Shown: piece by piece, positions 28,468 through 36,231 of the stretch
How the letters are laid out: each line of letters starts with the position of its first letter
Position numbering within the stretch: the stretch's first letter is position 1
From: Curtobacterium sp. MCBD17_013
GTDB taxonomy: Bacteria > Actinomycetota > Actinomycetes > Actinomycetales > Microbacteriaceae
DNA: 64,000 bases
Direction: 5' to 3'
Assembly (NCBI RefSeq): GCF_003234565.1
Contig: NZ_QKTU01000005.1
Location: 123,259 to 187,258 of the forward strand
Notes under the pieces: generated by a model
The model's database searches: none
Seen by the model: the letters and a program-made list of their open reading frames with translations, nothing else
Told to the model about the DNA's origin: nothing
Position numbers and translations under genes: made by a program

Positions 28468-28748
28468 ACCGCCAGGAGCTCCTGGTAGTCCGGGTGCTTC
28501 TCGATCCAGGCGTGCACGTAGGAGCACTGCGCGACCACCGACCGGTCGGATCCCGCACGGACGTCGTCGAGCGCTCCGCGGACCAGGATGGACGCATTGC
28601 CGCCGCCACGGTGCTCGGGGTCGACCTCGGTGTGCACGAAGCGGATGACGTCGCCGTCGATCTCGTACGCGGCGAAGCCGATGACGGCACCGTCCTCGAC
28701 GAGTGAGTACTGGTTCTGGTCGGCGTCGTTCCGCACTTCGGTCGTCAT
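28464..28748 (-). CDS. GNAT-like N-acetyltransferase (YidJ/YjdJ type)
   Basis: The 94-residue protein matches the small GNAT family exemplified by YidJ/YjdJ: FVHTEVDPEHRGGGNASILV holds the acetyl-CoA binding loop, and the C-terminus has CSYVHAWIEKHPDY. Members acetylate unknown amines; they are about half the size of ordinary GNAT enzymes. The gene overlaps the start of the downstream lipase-like gene (stop 28745 side) by four bases of ATGA and is therefore the second gene of a minus-strand pair. TAGCCT seven bases before the ATG may also give it its own leaderless transcript. Confidence 0.88.
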   Translation of the reverse strand: MTTEVRNDADQNQYSLVEDGAVIGFAAYEIDGDVIRFVHTEVDPEHRGGGNASILVRGALDDVRAGSDRSVVAQCSYVHAWIEKHPDYQELLAV

Positions 28749-29668
28749 CCGGCCGAGGCTACGCCCCCGCCCCGGACGTCCGCAGTGCGGGTGTGAGCGT
28801 TCAGCCAGGCGACCAGGTCGGCGATGACCTCGTCCCGGTTCGTCTCGTTGTAGACCTCGTGTCGCGCGCCCTCGTACACGTGCACCCGCACGTCGGTGAG
28901 GCCGGCGCGGCCACGGTACGCGCGGGCCAGTCGGTGCACGGAGCGCGGGCCGCCGAGCGGGTCGTCGGACCCGACCTGCAGGAGCAGCGGCAGGTCGTGC
29001 GGGATCCGACGCCGCGGGACGCCGAGCAGCCGGAGGGTGTCGGCGATCCCGAACAGCCCGATGACGTCCGCCTCGGCCGCGAGCGGGTCACCCGCCATCG
29101 CCTCGATGATCGCGCGGTCGCGGGTGAGCCACTCGTACTTCGTCGGCCCGAGGTGCGCGTGCCGCTTGTTGAGGTCGCCGCCGTTCATCCAACCGGGCAC
29201 ACGGTAGGCGGACCCGGACAGCACGAGGCCGTCGTACTCGCCGCTGGCGGTGTTGACGATCTTCTGCGCCATGATCGATCCCCACGAGTGGCCGAGCAGG
29301 ACGATCGGGAGCCCCGGGTGCGCCTGCCGCGCGACCTGCGTCATCTGCTGGACGGCGGCCACGGCGGCGCGGAGACCGCCGGGTCCGAGCCGGCCGAGCT
29401 GCGTCCGGTCGTCACCGTGCTGTCGGAGGCCCGTCCGCCCGTGCCCGCGGTGGTCGTTGACGACGACGGTCCACCCCGCGGCGACGAGGTCCCGGGCGAG
29501 CGACGCGTACCGCCCGCCGTGCTCCCCCACCCCGTGGGCGATCTGCACGACGCCGTGCGGGTCCGCCGCGCTCCAGGTGTCGTAGACGACGTCGATCCCC
29601 CACGCGTCCCTGAACGTCGCCTCGATCGGCGCACTCGGACCGGGCGGTGTCTGCTGCGGTGCGGTCAC
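28745..29668 (-). CDS. Alpha/beta hydrolase, monoacylglycerol lipase-like
   Basis: The 307-residue enzyme has the serine hydrolase elbow GHSWGS at 126-131, preceded by DHRGHGRTG at 72-80, a pattern typical of monoacylglycerol lipases and lysophospholipases (Hydrolase_4). The catalytic His is probably in YEGARHEVYNE near 283 and the acid in GSDDPLGG near 240. No signal peptide, so cytoplasmic or membrane-associated. The start is GTG at 29668 with CAAGAT six bases upstream. It overlaps the GNAT gene and diverges from pitA. Confidence 0.9.
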   Translation of the reverse strand: MTAPQQTPPGPSAPIEATFRDAWGIDVVYDTWSAADPHGVVQIAHGVGEHGGRYASLARDLVAAGWTVVVNDHRGHGRTGLRQHGDDRTQLGRLGPGGLRAAVAAVQQMTQVARQAHPGLPIVLLGHSWGSIMAQKIVNTASGEYDGLVLSGSAYRVPGWMNGGDLNKRHAHLGPTKYEWLTRDRAIIEAMAGDPLAAEADVIGLFGIADTLRLLGVPRRRIPHDLPLLLQVGSDDPLGGPRSVHRLARAYRGRAGLTDVRVHVYEGARHEVYNETNRDEVIADLVAWLNAHTRTADVRGGGVASAG

Positions 29669-29696
29669 CGCACCATCTTGCCGCGCCGACGCCCGA

Positions 29697-29741
29697 GTTC
29701 ACCCGCTGTTCACATCGGCGCATGCGGCACTCGCCTAGCGT
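29697..29741 (+). promoter_or_regulatory. Probable PHO box and promoter of pitA
   Basis: Two adjacent 11-base direct repeats, GTTCACCCGCT (29697-29707) and GTTCACATCGG (29708-29718), match the PhoP direct-repeat unit known from Streptomyces (GKTCAYYYRSG). TAGCGT at 29736-29741 is a -10 with 17 bases to the end of the second repeat, which would therefore cover the -35, the usual placement for PhoP activation. The identification rests on the published consensus as I remember it. Confidence 0.6.
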
Positions 29742-29792
29742 GGCGCCCGTGTCGGCAGTCCCGCTGCCGACGCCCTCACGACAGGAGGCAGC

Positions 29793-30944
29793 ATGGACGT
29801 CCTCGTCACCGTGGTCCTCGTGATCGTCGTCGCCCTGGTGTTCGACTTCACGAACGGGTTCCACGACACCGCCAACGCGATGGCCACGTCCGTCGCGACC
29901 GGTGCCCTCAGACCGCGCACCGCGGTGCTCATCTCGGCGTCGCTCAACCTCGTCGGCGCGTTCCTGTCCACGGAGGTCGCCTCGACGGTGTCGCAGGGGA
30001 TCATCAACGAGGGCCAGAGCGGCATCGAGATCACGCCCGTCATGATCTTCGCCGGCCTGGTCGGCGCCGTGCTCTGGAACCTCGCCACGTGGTACCTCGG
30101 CCTGCCGTCGAGCTCGACCCACGCGTTGTTCGGCGGTCTCATCGGGGCCGCGGTCATCGGCGCCGGGTTCCAGTCGGTGAGCTGGACCACCGTGGTGTCG
30201 AAGGTGGTCCTGCCGGCCCTGTTCTCCCCCGTGATCGCGGGCGTCATCGCACTCGTCGCGACGTTCGTGGCCTACCGCTTCACCCGGAACGCGACGACGC
30301 ACGGTGCTGCGACGGGGTTCCGGCACGGGCAGACGATCTCGGCGTCGCTGGTGTCCCTGGCCCACGGGACGAACGACGCGCAGAAGACGATGGGCGTCAT
30401 CACGCTCACGCTCGTCGCGGCGCACTACCAGGAGTCCGGGACCGGCCCCGAGTTGTGGGTGATCCTCGCCTGCGGACTGGCGATCGGCCTCGGCACCTAC
30501 ACCGGCGGCTGGCGGATCATGCGGACGGTCGGCAAGCGGATCTCGGACGTCCAGTCGCCCCAGGGGTTCGCCGCCGAGACGAGTTCGGCCGCGACGATCC
30601 TCATCTCGAGCCACCTCGGGTTCGCCCTGTCGACGACGCACGTGACGAGCGGGTCCGTCGTCGGGTCGGGCCTCGGCAAGCGGCTCGCCGACGTGCACTG
30701 GGGCGTGGTCGGGAGGATCGCCTCGGCCTGGGTGATCACGCTGCCCGCCGCCGCGGTGGCCGGTGGCATCGCGACCTGGATTGCGTCGTCCTCGGCGATC
30801 GGGCTCGTCATCGTGGCGTTGCTCGCGGTCGCCGGTGGCGGGACCTTCGTGATGCTCGCCCGACGCAAGCCGATCACGCACGAGAACGTCAACGACGAGC
30901 CGGCCCCGGAGCGCGAGCCGGTCGCCGCCGGAGCGGAGGCCTGA
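29793..30944 (+). CDS. pitA: PiT family inorganic phosphate transporter
   Basis: PiT proteins import metal-phosphate with protons or sodium. Both family signatures are present, one per half: FTNGFHDTANAMA near 17-29 and AHGTNDAQKTMG near 191-202. The 383 residues fold into about ten membrane helices, with a shortened cytoplasmic loop. AGGAGG precedes the ATG, and the 5' UTR includes a seven-pair hairpin (29752-29770). A probable PHO box lies upstream, implying phosphate control. The next gene begins one base after the stop and encodes a small membrane protein. Confidence 0.95.
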   Translation: MDVLVTVVLVIVVALVFDFTNGFHDTANAMATSVATGALRPRTAVLISASLNLVGAFLSTEVASTVSQGIINEGQSGIEITPVMIFAGLVGAVLWNLATWYLGLPSSSTHALFGGLIGAAVIGAGFQSVSWTTVVSKVVLPALFSPVIAGVIALVATFVAYRFTRNATTHGAATGFRHGQTISASLVSLAHGTNDAQKTMGVITLTLVAAHYQESGTGPELWVILACGLAIGLGTYTGGWRIMRTVGKRISDVQSPQGFAAETSSAATILISSHLGFALSTTHVTSGSVVGSGLGKRLADVHWGVVGRIASAWVITLPAAAVAGGIATWIASSSAIGLVIVALLAVAGGGTFVMLARRKPITHENVNDEPAPEREPVAAGAEA

Positions 30945-30945
30945 C

Positions 30946-31221
30946 ATGGGGTCCACCATCGACTGGAGCGCCATCGGCGAGGTGTTCGGCGTCGGGTTCG
31001 TCGCCGCGGTGGGCATCGTCGTCGTCTACACCCTGGGCCTCCGCCTGCTCGGGGTCGGCCAGCCGCAGGACCCGCGCGGTGAGGCGACGACCTCCGACCA
31101 GGAGGCCCCGCGTTCGGGCCGCACGCCGCCCGCGGCGATCGCCGGTGCGGGACTGTGCTTCGCGGTCGGCGCCGCCGCGGTGCTGTTCGGGATCTGGCTG
31201 ACGGTCCCCCAGTTCCACTGA
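30946..31221 (+). CDS. Small two-helix membrane protein in the pitA operon
   Basis: 91 residues with helices at about 14-36 (VFGVGFVAAVGIVVVYTLGL) and 62-84, joined by a hydrophilic linker. It begins one base after pitA ends, so it is cotranscribed and translationally coupled. Small membrane proteins of this form often follow pit in actinomycetes as far as I recall. No function is known. It could be a stabiliser or regulator of the transporter. Confidence 0.8.
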   Translation: MGSTIDWSAIGEVFGVGFVAAVGIVVVYTLGLRLLGVGQPQDPRGEATTSDQEAPRSGRTPPAAIAGAGLCFAVGAAAVLFGIWLTVPQFH

Positions 31222-31230
31222 CGGCCGCCC

Positions 31231-31287
31231 CGGCCAGGGCTGGCCGGCCCGGCCAGGGCTGGCCAACCCGGCCAGGGCTGGCCGGTC
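31231..31287. repeat. Three-copy 19-bp tandem repeat
   Basis: CGGCCAGGGCTGGCCGGCC, CGGCCAGGGCTGGCCAACC and CGGCCAGGGCTGGCCGGTC follow each other directly. Each unit contains the palindrome GGCCAGGGCTGGCC, so the array can form three hairpins. It starts ten bases after the pitA-operon stop. Confidence 0.85.
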
Positions 31288-31318
31288 CTCCAGGTCCGGC
31301 CGGTCCTCCCAGATCCTT

Positions 31319-31376
31319 CGAGATCGCAGAAGTTGCCGCTTTGGCCCCCTCCGAAGCGGCATCTTCTGCGATCTCG
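31319..31376. repeat. Dispersed palindromic repeat, copy 3
   Basis: CGAGATCGCAGAAGTTGCCG continues to CTT at 31341; the inverted arm occupies 31354-31376 with one mismatch in 23. It lies between the 19-bp tandem array and the MarR promoter. Confidence 0.8.
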
Positions 31377-31454
31377 ACGCAATGGGGGCGACCCCATGGC
31401 GACCGGTGGGCGCGGGCGACCGCGCGGGCACGCGGCTGCGCCGTCGGCGGAACC

Positions 31455-31484
31455 AGTTCGTTCGCCGAACTAATTTGATAGGCT
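31455..31484 (+). promoter_or_regulatory. Promoter and operator of the MarR-MFS operon
   Basis: AGTTCG (31455-31460) and CGAACT (31466-31471) form a 17-bp palindrome covering the -35 area. TAGGCT at 31479-31484 is a -10 that would start transcription on the GTG at 31491. The layout fits autorepression by the MarR protein. Confidence 0.55.
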
Positions 31485-31490
31485 AACGAT

Positions 31491-31946
31491 GTGTCCGTCG
31501 AAGTCCCCGCTCGCCCCGACCGGGCGACACCGCACGCATCGCTGAGCAGCGATCTGCGGATGACCGTCAACCGCCTGTCCCGGACCCTCCGCGCCCAGAA
31601 GGCCGACGCCTCCGTCCCGGATGCCCAGTTCTCCGCCCTCGCGCAACTGCACCGGAACGGTCCTCGCTCCCTGGCCGACCTCAGCGATGCCGAGGGCATC
31701 ACGCCCCCCTCGATGACGAAGACCGTGAACGCCCTCATCGAACGTGGGCTGGTCCGGAAGACCGAGGACACCGTCGACAAGCGCAAGGTCCTGATCAGCG
31801 CCACCGATGCCGGTGCCGCCTTCGTCCGGGAGACCCGTCGTCGCCGCGACGCCTGGCTCGCGCCCCGCATCGCCAAGCTCACACCCGCCGAACGGCGCAC
31901 CCTCGCCGACGCCACCGACATCCTGAGGAGGCTCACCCAGCAGTGA
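31491..31946 (+). CDS. MarR family transcriptional regulator
   Basis: 151 residues with a MarR winged helix: SLADLSDAEGITPPSMTKTV (recognition helix) then NALIERGLVRKTEDTVDKRK (wing). It starts at GTG 31491, probably on a leaderless mRNA. The stop overlaps the GTG start of the MFS gene by four bases, so both are made together; the protein most likely represses this exporter operon until a ligand binds. The ligand is unknown. Confidence 0.93.
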   Translation: MSVEVPARPDRATPHASLSSDLRMTVNRLSRTLRAQKADASVPDAQFSALAQLHRNGPRSLADLSDAEGITPPSMTKTVNALIERGLVRKTEDTVDKRKVLISATDAGAAFVRETRRRRDAWLAPRIAKLTPAERRTLADATDILRRLTQQ

Positions 31947-33289
31947 CCGCCATGTTCAGTTCCCTCTCGGGACGCAACTACCGCATCTGGTTCTCCGGCG
32001 CCCTCGTGTCGAACGTCGGCACGTGGATGCAGCGCACCGCGCAGGACTGGATCGTCCTGACGCAGTTCACCCACGACAGCGCCGTCGCCGTCGGTATCAC
32101 GATGGCGTTCCAGTTCGGGCCGCAGCTCGTGCTCATGCCGATCACCGGACTCGTCGCCGACCGGTTCGACCGCCGGCGCACCCTGATGGTCACGCAGGCC
32201 CTCATGGGAGCGCTCGGTCTCGCACTCGGGATCATGGTGGTCACGGGCGCTGCCTCGCTCCTGTCGGTCTACGGGTTCGCGCTCGCGCTCGGCATCGTCG
32301 CCGCCTTCGACACCCCCGTGCGCCAGGCCTTCGTGTCGGACGTCGTCCAGGGCGAGAACGTCGCGAACGCCGTCGCACTCAACTCCGCCTCGTTCAACGG
32401 TGCCCGACTCATCGGCCCCGCGATCGCCGGCGTGCTCATCACCGCCATCGGTTCCGGTTGGGTGTTCGTGATCAACGCGGCGTCGTTCCTGGCGGTGCTC
32501 ATCGCGCTGCGGTTCGTCGACCCGGCACAGCTCGCTCGGCGTATCCGGCCGAAGCGCGGCAAGGGTCAGATCCGCGCGGGGTTCACCTACGTCCGCACCC
32601 GCCCCGACATCGTCGTGGTGCTCTGCATGATCTTCGTGGTGGGGACGTTCGGCCTCAACTTCCCGATCTTCACGTCCACCATGGCGCGCGTGGAGTTCCA
32701 CCGCGGCGCGGGCGAGTTCGGCCTGCTCAACTCGGTCATGGCGATCGGTTCGGTGCTCGGTGCACTCCTGTCGGCCCGTCGCGAACGTCCGCGCCTGCGC
32801 CTGCTCGTCGTCGCGTCCACGGGCTTCGGGCTCGCATGCGCCGTCGCCGCGGTCATGCCCACGTACGCGACGTTCGCGATCCTGCTCGTGTTCGTCGGGC
32901 TCTCCGCCATGACGTTCATGACCACCGCCAACGCCCTCGTCCAGACGACGACCGAACCGGCGATGCGCGGCCGGGTGATGGCGCTGTACATGGCGATCTT
33001 CGCGGGTGGCACACCCATCGGAGCGCCGATCGTCGGCGCCGTGGCCGACTCCTGGGGTCCCCGGTGGGCGCTCGGCGTCGGGGCCCTGTCGGGGTTCGTC
33101 GCCCTCGCGATCGCGCTCGTCTGGTTGTCCCGGTTCCAGCACCTCCGACTCCGGTACGACGCGGACCGTCGGCTCCACCTGGCCGTGACGAGCTCGATCC
33201 CGGTGGTCGGCGGGCGTCGGGCGCGCGCGGCGATGCAGGCCGAGTTCGCCTCGGAGGAAGCCGTCGCGAACCGCACCAGCTCCGCCTGA
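31943..33289 (+). CDS. MFS exporter (EntS/MFS_3 type)
   Basis: 448 residues and about 12 helices. The N-terminus FSSLSGRNYRIWFSGALVSN and WMQRTAQDWIVLTQF are typical of the MFS_3 group, which includes enterobactin exporter EntS and macrolide exporters. DRFDRRRTLM is motif A. The start is GTG at 31943, overlapping the MarR stop. Export of a small molecule or drug is likely given the MarR neighbour; a siderophore role is possible for the family, but no siderophore synthesis genes are near. Confidence 0.92.
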   Translation: MTAMFSSLSGRNYRIWFSGALVSNVGTWMQRTAQDWIVLTQFTHDSAVAVGITMAFQFGPQLVLMPITGLVADRFDRRRTLMVTQALMGALGLALGIMVVTGAASLLSVYGFALALGIVAAFDTPVRQAFVSDVVQGENVANAVALNSASFNGARLIGPAIAGVLITAIGSGWVFVINAASFLAVLIALRFVDPAQLARRIRPKRGKGQIRAGFTYVRTRPDIVVVLCMIFVVGTFGLNFPIFTSTMARVEFHRGAGEFGLLNSVMAIGSVLGALLSARRERPRLRLLVVASTGFGLACAVAAVMPTYATFAILLVFVGLSAMTFMTTANALVQTTTEPAMRGRVMALYMAIFAGGTPIGAPIVGAVADSWGPRWALGVGALSGFVALAIALVWLSRFQHLRLRYDADRRLHLAVTSSIPVVGGRRARAAMQAEFASEEAVANRTSSA

Positions 33290-33291
33290 GG

Positions 33292-34218
33292 TCAGCGGCC
33301 TCCGGCCCAGGACGGGGCCGCGTCCGTCGGGAAGTACCGGGCACGGATCGCGTCGGACACCTCCGTCGTCGCCTGCCGCACCTGTTCCATGCGGCTCGGC
33401 AGGTCCTCGAGGATCGCGGCCACGGGCGCGACCTCGAGTGACGACCGGATCCCACCGAGGAGGCGCTGGGCATCGTCCTCCGTACCGGCCCGCTCCGTCG
33501 CCGGCTCGACCTCGCGGAGGCACTGCTCGGCGCGGCGCACCGAGAACAGGACGGAGCGCGGGAACGACGGGTCGAGCAGGAGGAACTCGGCAGCAGTCCG
33601 CGCCGACGGCACACCGCGGTGCGTGTGCAGGTACGGCTCGTAGGCGCCGCACGAGCGGAGGATCGTGGTCCAGCTCGGCCCGGCGACCTCGGTGAGCATG
33701 CGGCTGGCGAGCAAGCGCGCGGTCAGGTTGGCCCGCTCGATCGAGCGTCCGAGGGTGAAGAAGTTCCAGGTCTCGTCGTGGCTCGTGGTGGACTCGATGA
33801 TCCCCACCGCGAGCGCACTCCGCTCCCGCACCCACCCGAAGAACTCGTGCACCTTGTCGCTCGCGACCTTGCGGGGCATGCGCGCCCGCGTCGTGTTGAG
33901 GCACTCCCACAGCTCGGTCGACACGAACTCGCGGGCGCGGCGTGCGTCCTCCCGGGCCGCGCCCAGGGAGTACGCGATCGAGGCGGCGTTGTGCCGGTCG
34001 ACGGCGAGCATGCCGAGCACGTCCGCACGGGTGAGTCGCTCGTCGTCCGGCACCGATGCCCCCAGGACGCCGAGCAGACTGCGGCAGGCGAGGTCCTCCT
34101 CGATCCACGGCTCCTCGTTGAGCAGTTGCAGGTGGACGTCGAGGAGCCGGGCGGTCCCGTCCGCGCGTTCGACGGAGCGGCCGATCCCGAAGACGCTCTC
34201 GGCGGTGCGGCTCAGCAC
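33292..34218 (-). CDS. Alpha-E domain protein (DUF403)
   Basis: The 308-residue all-helical protein begins MLSRTAESVFGIGRSVERAD (GTG read as Met), the standard opening of alpha-E domain proteins. It ends at the usual length. These proteins normally sit beside a circularly permuted ATP-grasp protein and a transglutaminase-like protease, a set predicted to build or modify peptides. Neither partner is here. RFGIGR differs from the more usual WIGR. GAGGAGG lies four bases before the GTG start at 34218. A 19-codon reading frame overlaps this start. Function in this strain is unknown. Confidence 0.88.
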   Translation of the reverse strand: MLSRTAESVFGIGRSVERADGTARLLDVHLQLLNEEPWIEEDLACRSLLGVLGASVPDDERLTRADVLGMLAVDRHNAASIAYSLGAAREDARRAREFVSTELWECLNTTRARMPRKVASDKVHEFFGWVRERSALAVGIIESTTSHDETWNFFTLGRSIERANLTARLLASRMLTEVAGPSWTTILRSCGAYEPYLHTHRGVPSARTAAEFLLLDPSFPRSVLFSVRRAEQCLREVEPATERAGTEDDAQRLLGGIRSSLEVAPVAAILEDLPSRMEQVRQATTEVSDAIRARYFPTDAAPSWAGGR

Positions 34219-34271
34219 GTCGCCTCCTCGGACGCTCCGGACCCGTCGGCCGCAGCGGACGGAGCGGCCAT
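34212..34271 (-). CDS. Possible leaderless upstream ORF of the alpha-E gene, 19 aa
   Basis: TATGTT at 34278-34283 lies six bases before ATG 34271, the same leaderless layout as many genes here. The frame reads MAAPSAAADGSGASEEATC and stops at 34212-34214, overlapping the GTG of the alpha-E gene, whose ribosome binding site GAGGAGG is inside it. It could couple translation of the alpha-E gene or be the remnant of an upstream gene end. Whether the peptide matters is unknown. Confidence 0.4.
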   Translation of the reverse strand: MAAPSAAADGSGASEEATC

Positions 34272-34476
34272 GCCGAGAACATAACGACTCGTGATTGCCG
34301 CGGTGTTTCATGCCCGGGTCACGGATGTTGCGGATGCGTGAGCGCGTCCGCGATGTCCGGAGGCGCGCCGGGCAGCAACGACGTGCACGAACCGGACGTG
34401 CCGGTCGCAACGGGAGTGGGCGGGGAATGCTGTGCCGCCTATGAGGGTTACATCGGCACCCGAACAAGGAGCCAAG

Positions 34477-35484
34477 ATGACCACCACGATGACACCGCGA
34501 GCACGATTGCCGCTCAACACGTTCGGGATCTCGTTCGGCACGGCAGGTATCGCCGGTACCTGGACCACGGCCGGCGACCTGCTCGGAGCGCCGGCCGCCA
34601 TCGGCGAAGTACTGTGGGCCGCCGCGGCGGTCGCCTGGGTCGTGACCATCGTCCGGTACCTGCGCCGACCGGGCGGGATCCGAGCCATCGTCGCCGACCT
34701 CCGCCACCCGGTCCTCGGTCCGTTCGCCGCGCTCGTGCCCGCGGTGGGGTCGCTGCTCGCGGTGCACGTGTCGACGTGGGCGCCGACGGTCGGGGCGGTC
34801 GGCGTCTGGGCGATGCTCGCGCTGACCACGGCATTCGGTGCGTGGTTCGTGACCGACCTGCTCACCACGCCTCGCGACCCGGGAACGCTCCACGGCGGGT
34901 ACCTGCTCCCGACCGTCGCCAGCTCGCTGCTCGGCGCGCAGGCGCTCGCGACCATCGGTCACCCGGCACTCGCGACGGGCTTCTTCGCGACCGGCGTGCT
35001 GTTCTGGCTCCTCGTCGGCGCCGTGCTCCTCGTTCGGTTCGCGACCGGACCGGCGATCCCGGCCGCACTCCTGCCCACGCTCGCGATCGTCTCCGCACCG
35101 CCGGCGGTCGCCGGCAACGCCTGGTGGGTGCTGACGGGAGGCGCCCCGTCCGTCGTGCACACCGCCCTCGCCGGCATCATGGTCGCCTTCCTGCTCCCGC
35201 ACGCCTTCCTCGTCCGTCGCTACCTCAGGTCCGGGTTCGCGATCGGCTTCTGGGCGATGACCTTCACGACAGCCGCGAGCGCCACCTACGGGATCCGGCT
35301 GCTCACGTCCGCGGGCCTCGGGACGCTCGGCATCGCGTCGGCCTGGGTCGTCGTGGCGCTCGCGACGGTGATCGTGGGCAGCATTGCCGTGCGGTCCATG
35401 GGGCTGTTCCTCCAGCGACCCCATGATGCAGCTGCAGCTGCGGTGCCCGCGGCCGATCGGCGACCCGGCAAATCCCTCGACTGA
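34477..35484 (+). CDS. TDT/TehA-type membrane transporter (SLAC1 superfamily)
   Basis: 335 residues with about ten helices, ordered as in the tellurite-resistance/dicarboxylate transporter family. ISFGTAGIAGTW near 17-28 and the later GAPSVVHTALAGIMVAFLLPHAF fit this group, although the match is from general pattern and not a firm motif. AAGGAG precedes the ATG at 34477; the longer frame from 34432 lacks one. The MarR gene starts 30 bases downstream and may control it. Possible substrates include C4-dicarboxylates, sulfite or anions. Confidence 0.75.
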   Translation: MTTTMTPRARLPLNTFGISFGTAGIAGTWTTAGDLLGAPAAIGEVLWAAAAVAWVVTIVRYLRRPGGIRAIVADLRHPVLGPFAALVPAVGSLLAVHVSTWAPTVGAVGVWAMLALTTAFGAWFVTDLLTTPRDPGTLHGGYLLPTVASSLLGAQALATIGHPALATGFFATGVLFWLLVGAVLLVRFATGPAIPAALLPTLAIVSAPPAVAGNAWWVLTGGAPSVVHTALAGIMVAFLLPHAFLVRRYLRSGFAIGFWAMTFTTAASATYGIRLLTSAGLGTLGIASAWVVVALATVIVGSIAVRSMGLFLQRPHDAAAAAVPAADRRPGKSLD

Positions 35485-35507
35485 CTAGCTGCTAGATGAT
35501 CTAGCAT
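35485..35507 (+). promoter_or_regulatory. CTAG-rich operator before a MarR gene
   Basis: Two overlapping perfect palindromes, CTAGCTGCTAG (35485-35495) and GCTAGATGATCTAGC (35491-35505), occupy the gap before the MarR gene. TAGCAT at 35502-35507 would be a -10 for a near-leaderless start at 35515. CTAG is rare in this GC-rich DNA, which makes the clustering notable. Confidence 0.55.
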
Positions 35508-35514
35508 GTCCTCC

Positions 35515-36033
35515 ATGTCCGAGCCAACGACGCAGGCCCGGGGCTTCTGGGACAGTGCCTCCCCGGCATCGGTGACCGACGTCCTCGAGGCGCTCCGTCA
35601 GCTCCGCGAGGCCGAGCAGCGCGCCCACCGCCGAGCGTGTGCGTCCCTCCACGTGGGCGAGAACGGCCTGCACGCGTTGCGCTTCCTGCTCGAGGCCGGT
35701 GCCGTCGGGCAGGACGTCAACGCGAAGGACCTCGCGGTCCGGCTCGGGGTGACCGCGGCCTCCACCTCGGTGCTGGTCGAGCGCCTCGTCCGGAGCGGGT
35801 ACGTCGAGCGTCACCCGGACCCACAGGACCGCCGTGGCGTGCTCCTCACGGCCACCGGCCCGGCCGCCCACCGCGCCCGTCGCGTGATCGCGGAACTCGA
35901 CGCGACACGGGGTCGAGCGGTGGCGGACCTGCCTGCCGGAGCCGCTGACGTGGTCCTGCGGTTCCTCACCGAGATGGCCGATGCGGTGGGCGCCGAAGAT
36001 TCCGTACCCGCGGGTATGGACAATTCTAGTTAG
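35515..36033 (+). CDS. MarR family transcriptional regulator
   Basis: 172 residues. The winged helix is VNAKDLAVRLGVTAASTSVL followed by VERLVRSGYVERHPDPQDRR. The start at 35515 is chosen because the likely -10 (TAGCAT) overlaps the alternative ATG at 35506 and neither has a ribosome binding site. It follows the TDT transporter by 30 bases and has CTAG palindromes at both ends of the gene, suggesting that it represses itself and perhaps the following gene. Confidence 0.9.
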   Translation: MSEPTTQARGFWDSASPASVTDVLEALRQLREAEQRAHRRACASLHVGENGLHALRFLLEAGAVGQDVNAKDLAVRLGVTAASTSVLVERLVRSGYVERHPDPQDRRGVLLTATGPAAHRARRVIAELDATRGRAVADLPAGAADVVLRFLTEMADAVGAEDSVPAGMDNSS

Positions 36034-36046
36034 GCCATCTAGATTG
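36021..36046 (+). promoter_or_regulatory. Second CTAG inverted repeat at the MarR 3' end
   Basis: CAATTCTAG (36021-36029) and CTAGATTG (36039-36046) form an inverted repeat with a nine-base centre, overlapping the MarR stop codon. TAGATT at 36040-36045 could be a -10 firing toward the next gene. It may be a second site for the same MarR protein. Confidence 0.35.
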
Positions 36047-36107
36047 TGACCCGCGAGGCAAGAGGTGCGGCGCCGTTCGGGTCGGAGCCGGACCTCTCTC
36101 CTCCCTT

Positions 36108-36147
36108 GGACGGTGCGGCCTCGTTCGGGTCGATGGCCGCACCGTCC
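36108..36147 (+). terminator. Terminator-like hairpin after the MarR gene
   Basis: GGACGGTGCGGCC at 36108-36120 is perfectly inverted at 36135-36147 around a 14-base loop, followed by CCCTTCTCCTCG. It should end the MarR transcript. Confidence 0.65.
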
Positions 36148-36231
36148 CCCTTCTCCTCGCCGCTCACGGGACTCGGTCCGTCCTGCCGCGCTCCCGACCG
36201 GTGTCCATCCGTCCGGCGGTATCGTCGGCAC

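Noticed and set aside
31472..31490. A DtxR iron box before the MarR-MFS operon
   Set aside because: Only the TAGGCTAAC core matches, and that is explained by the -10 hexamer; both outer halves of the iron box are missing.
30497..34282. A 1261-codon minus-strand frame
   Set aside because: It is antisense to pitA, the MarR-MFS operon and out of frame with the alpha-E gene; no domain is visible and it lacks a start signal.
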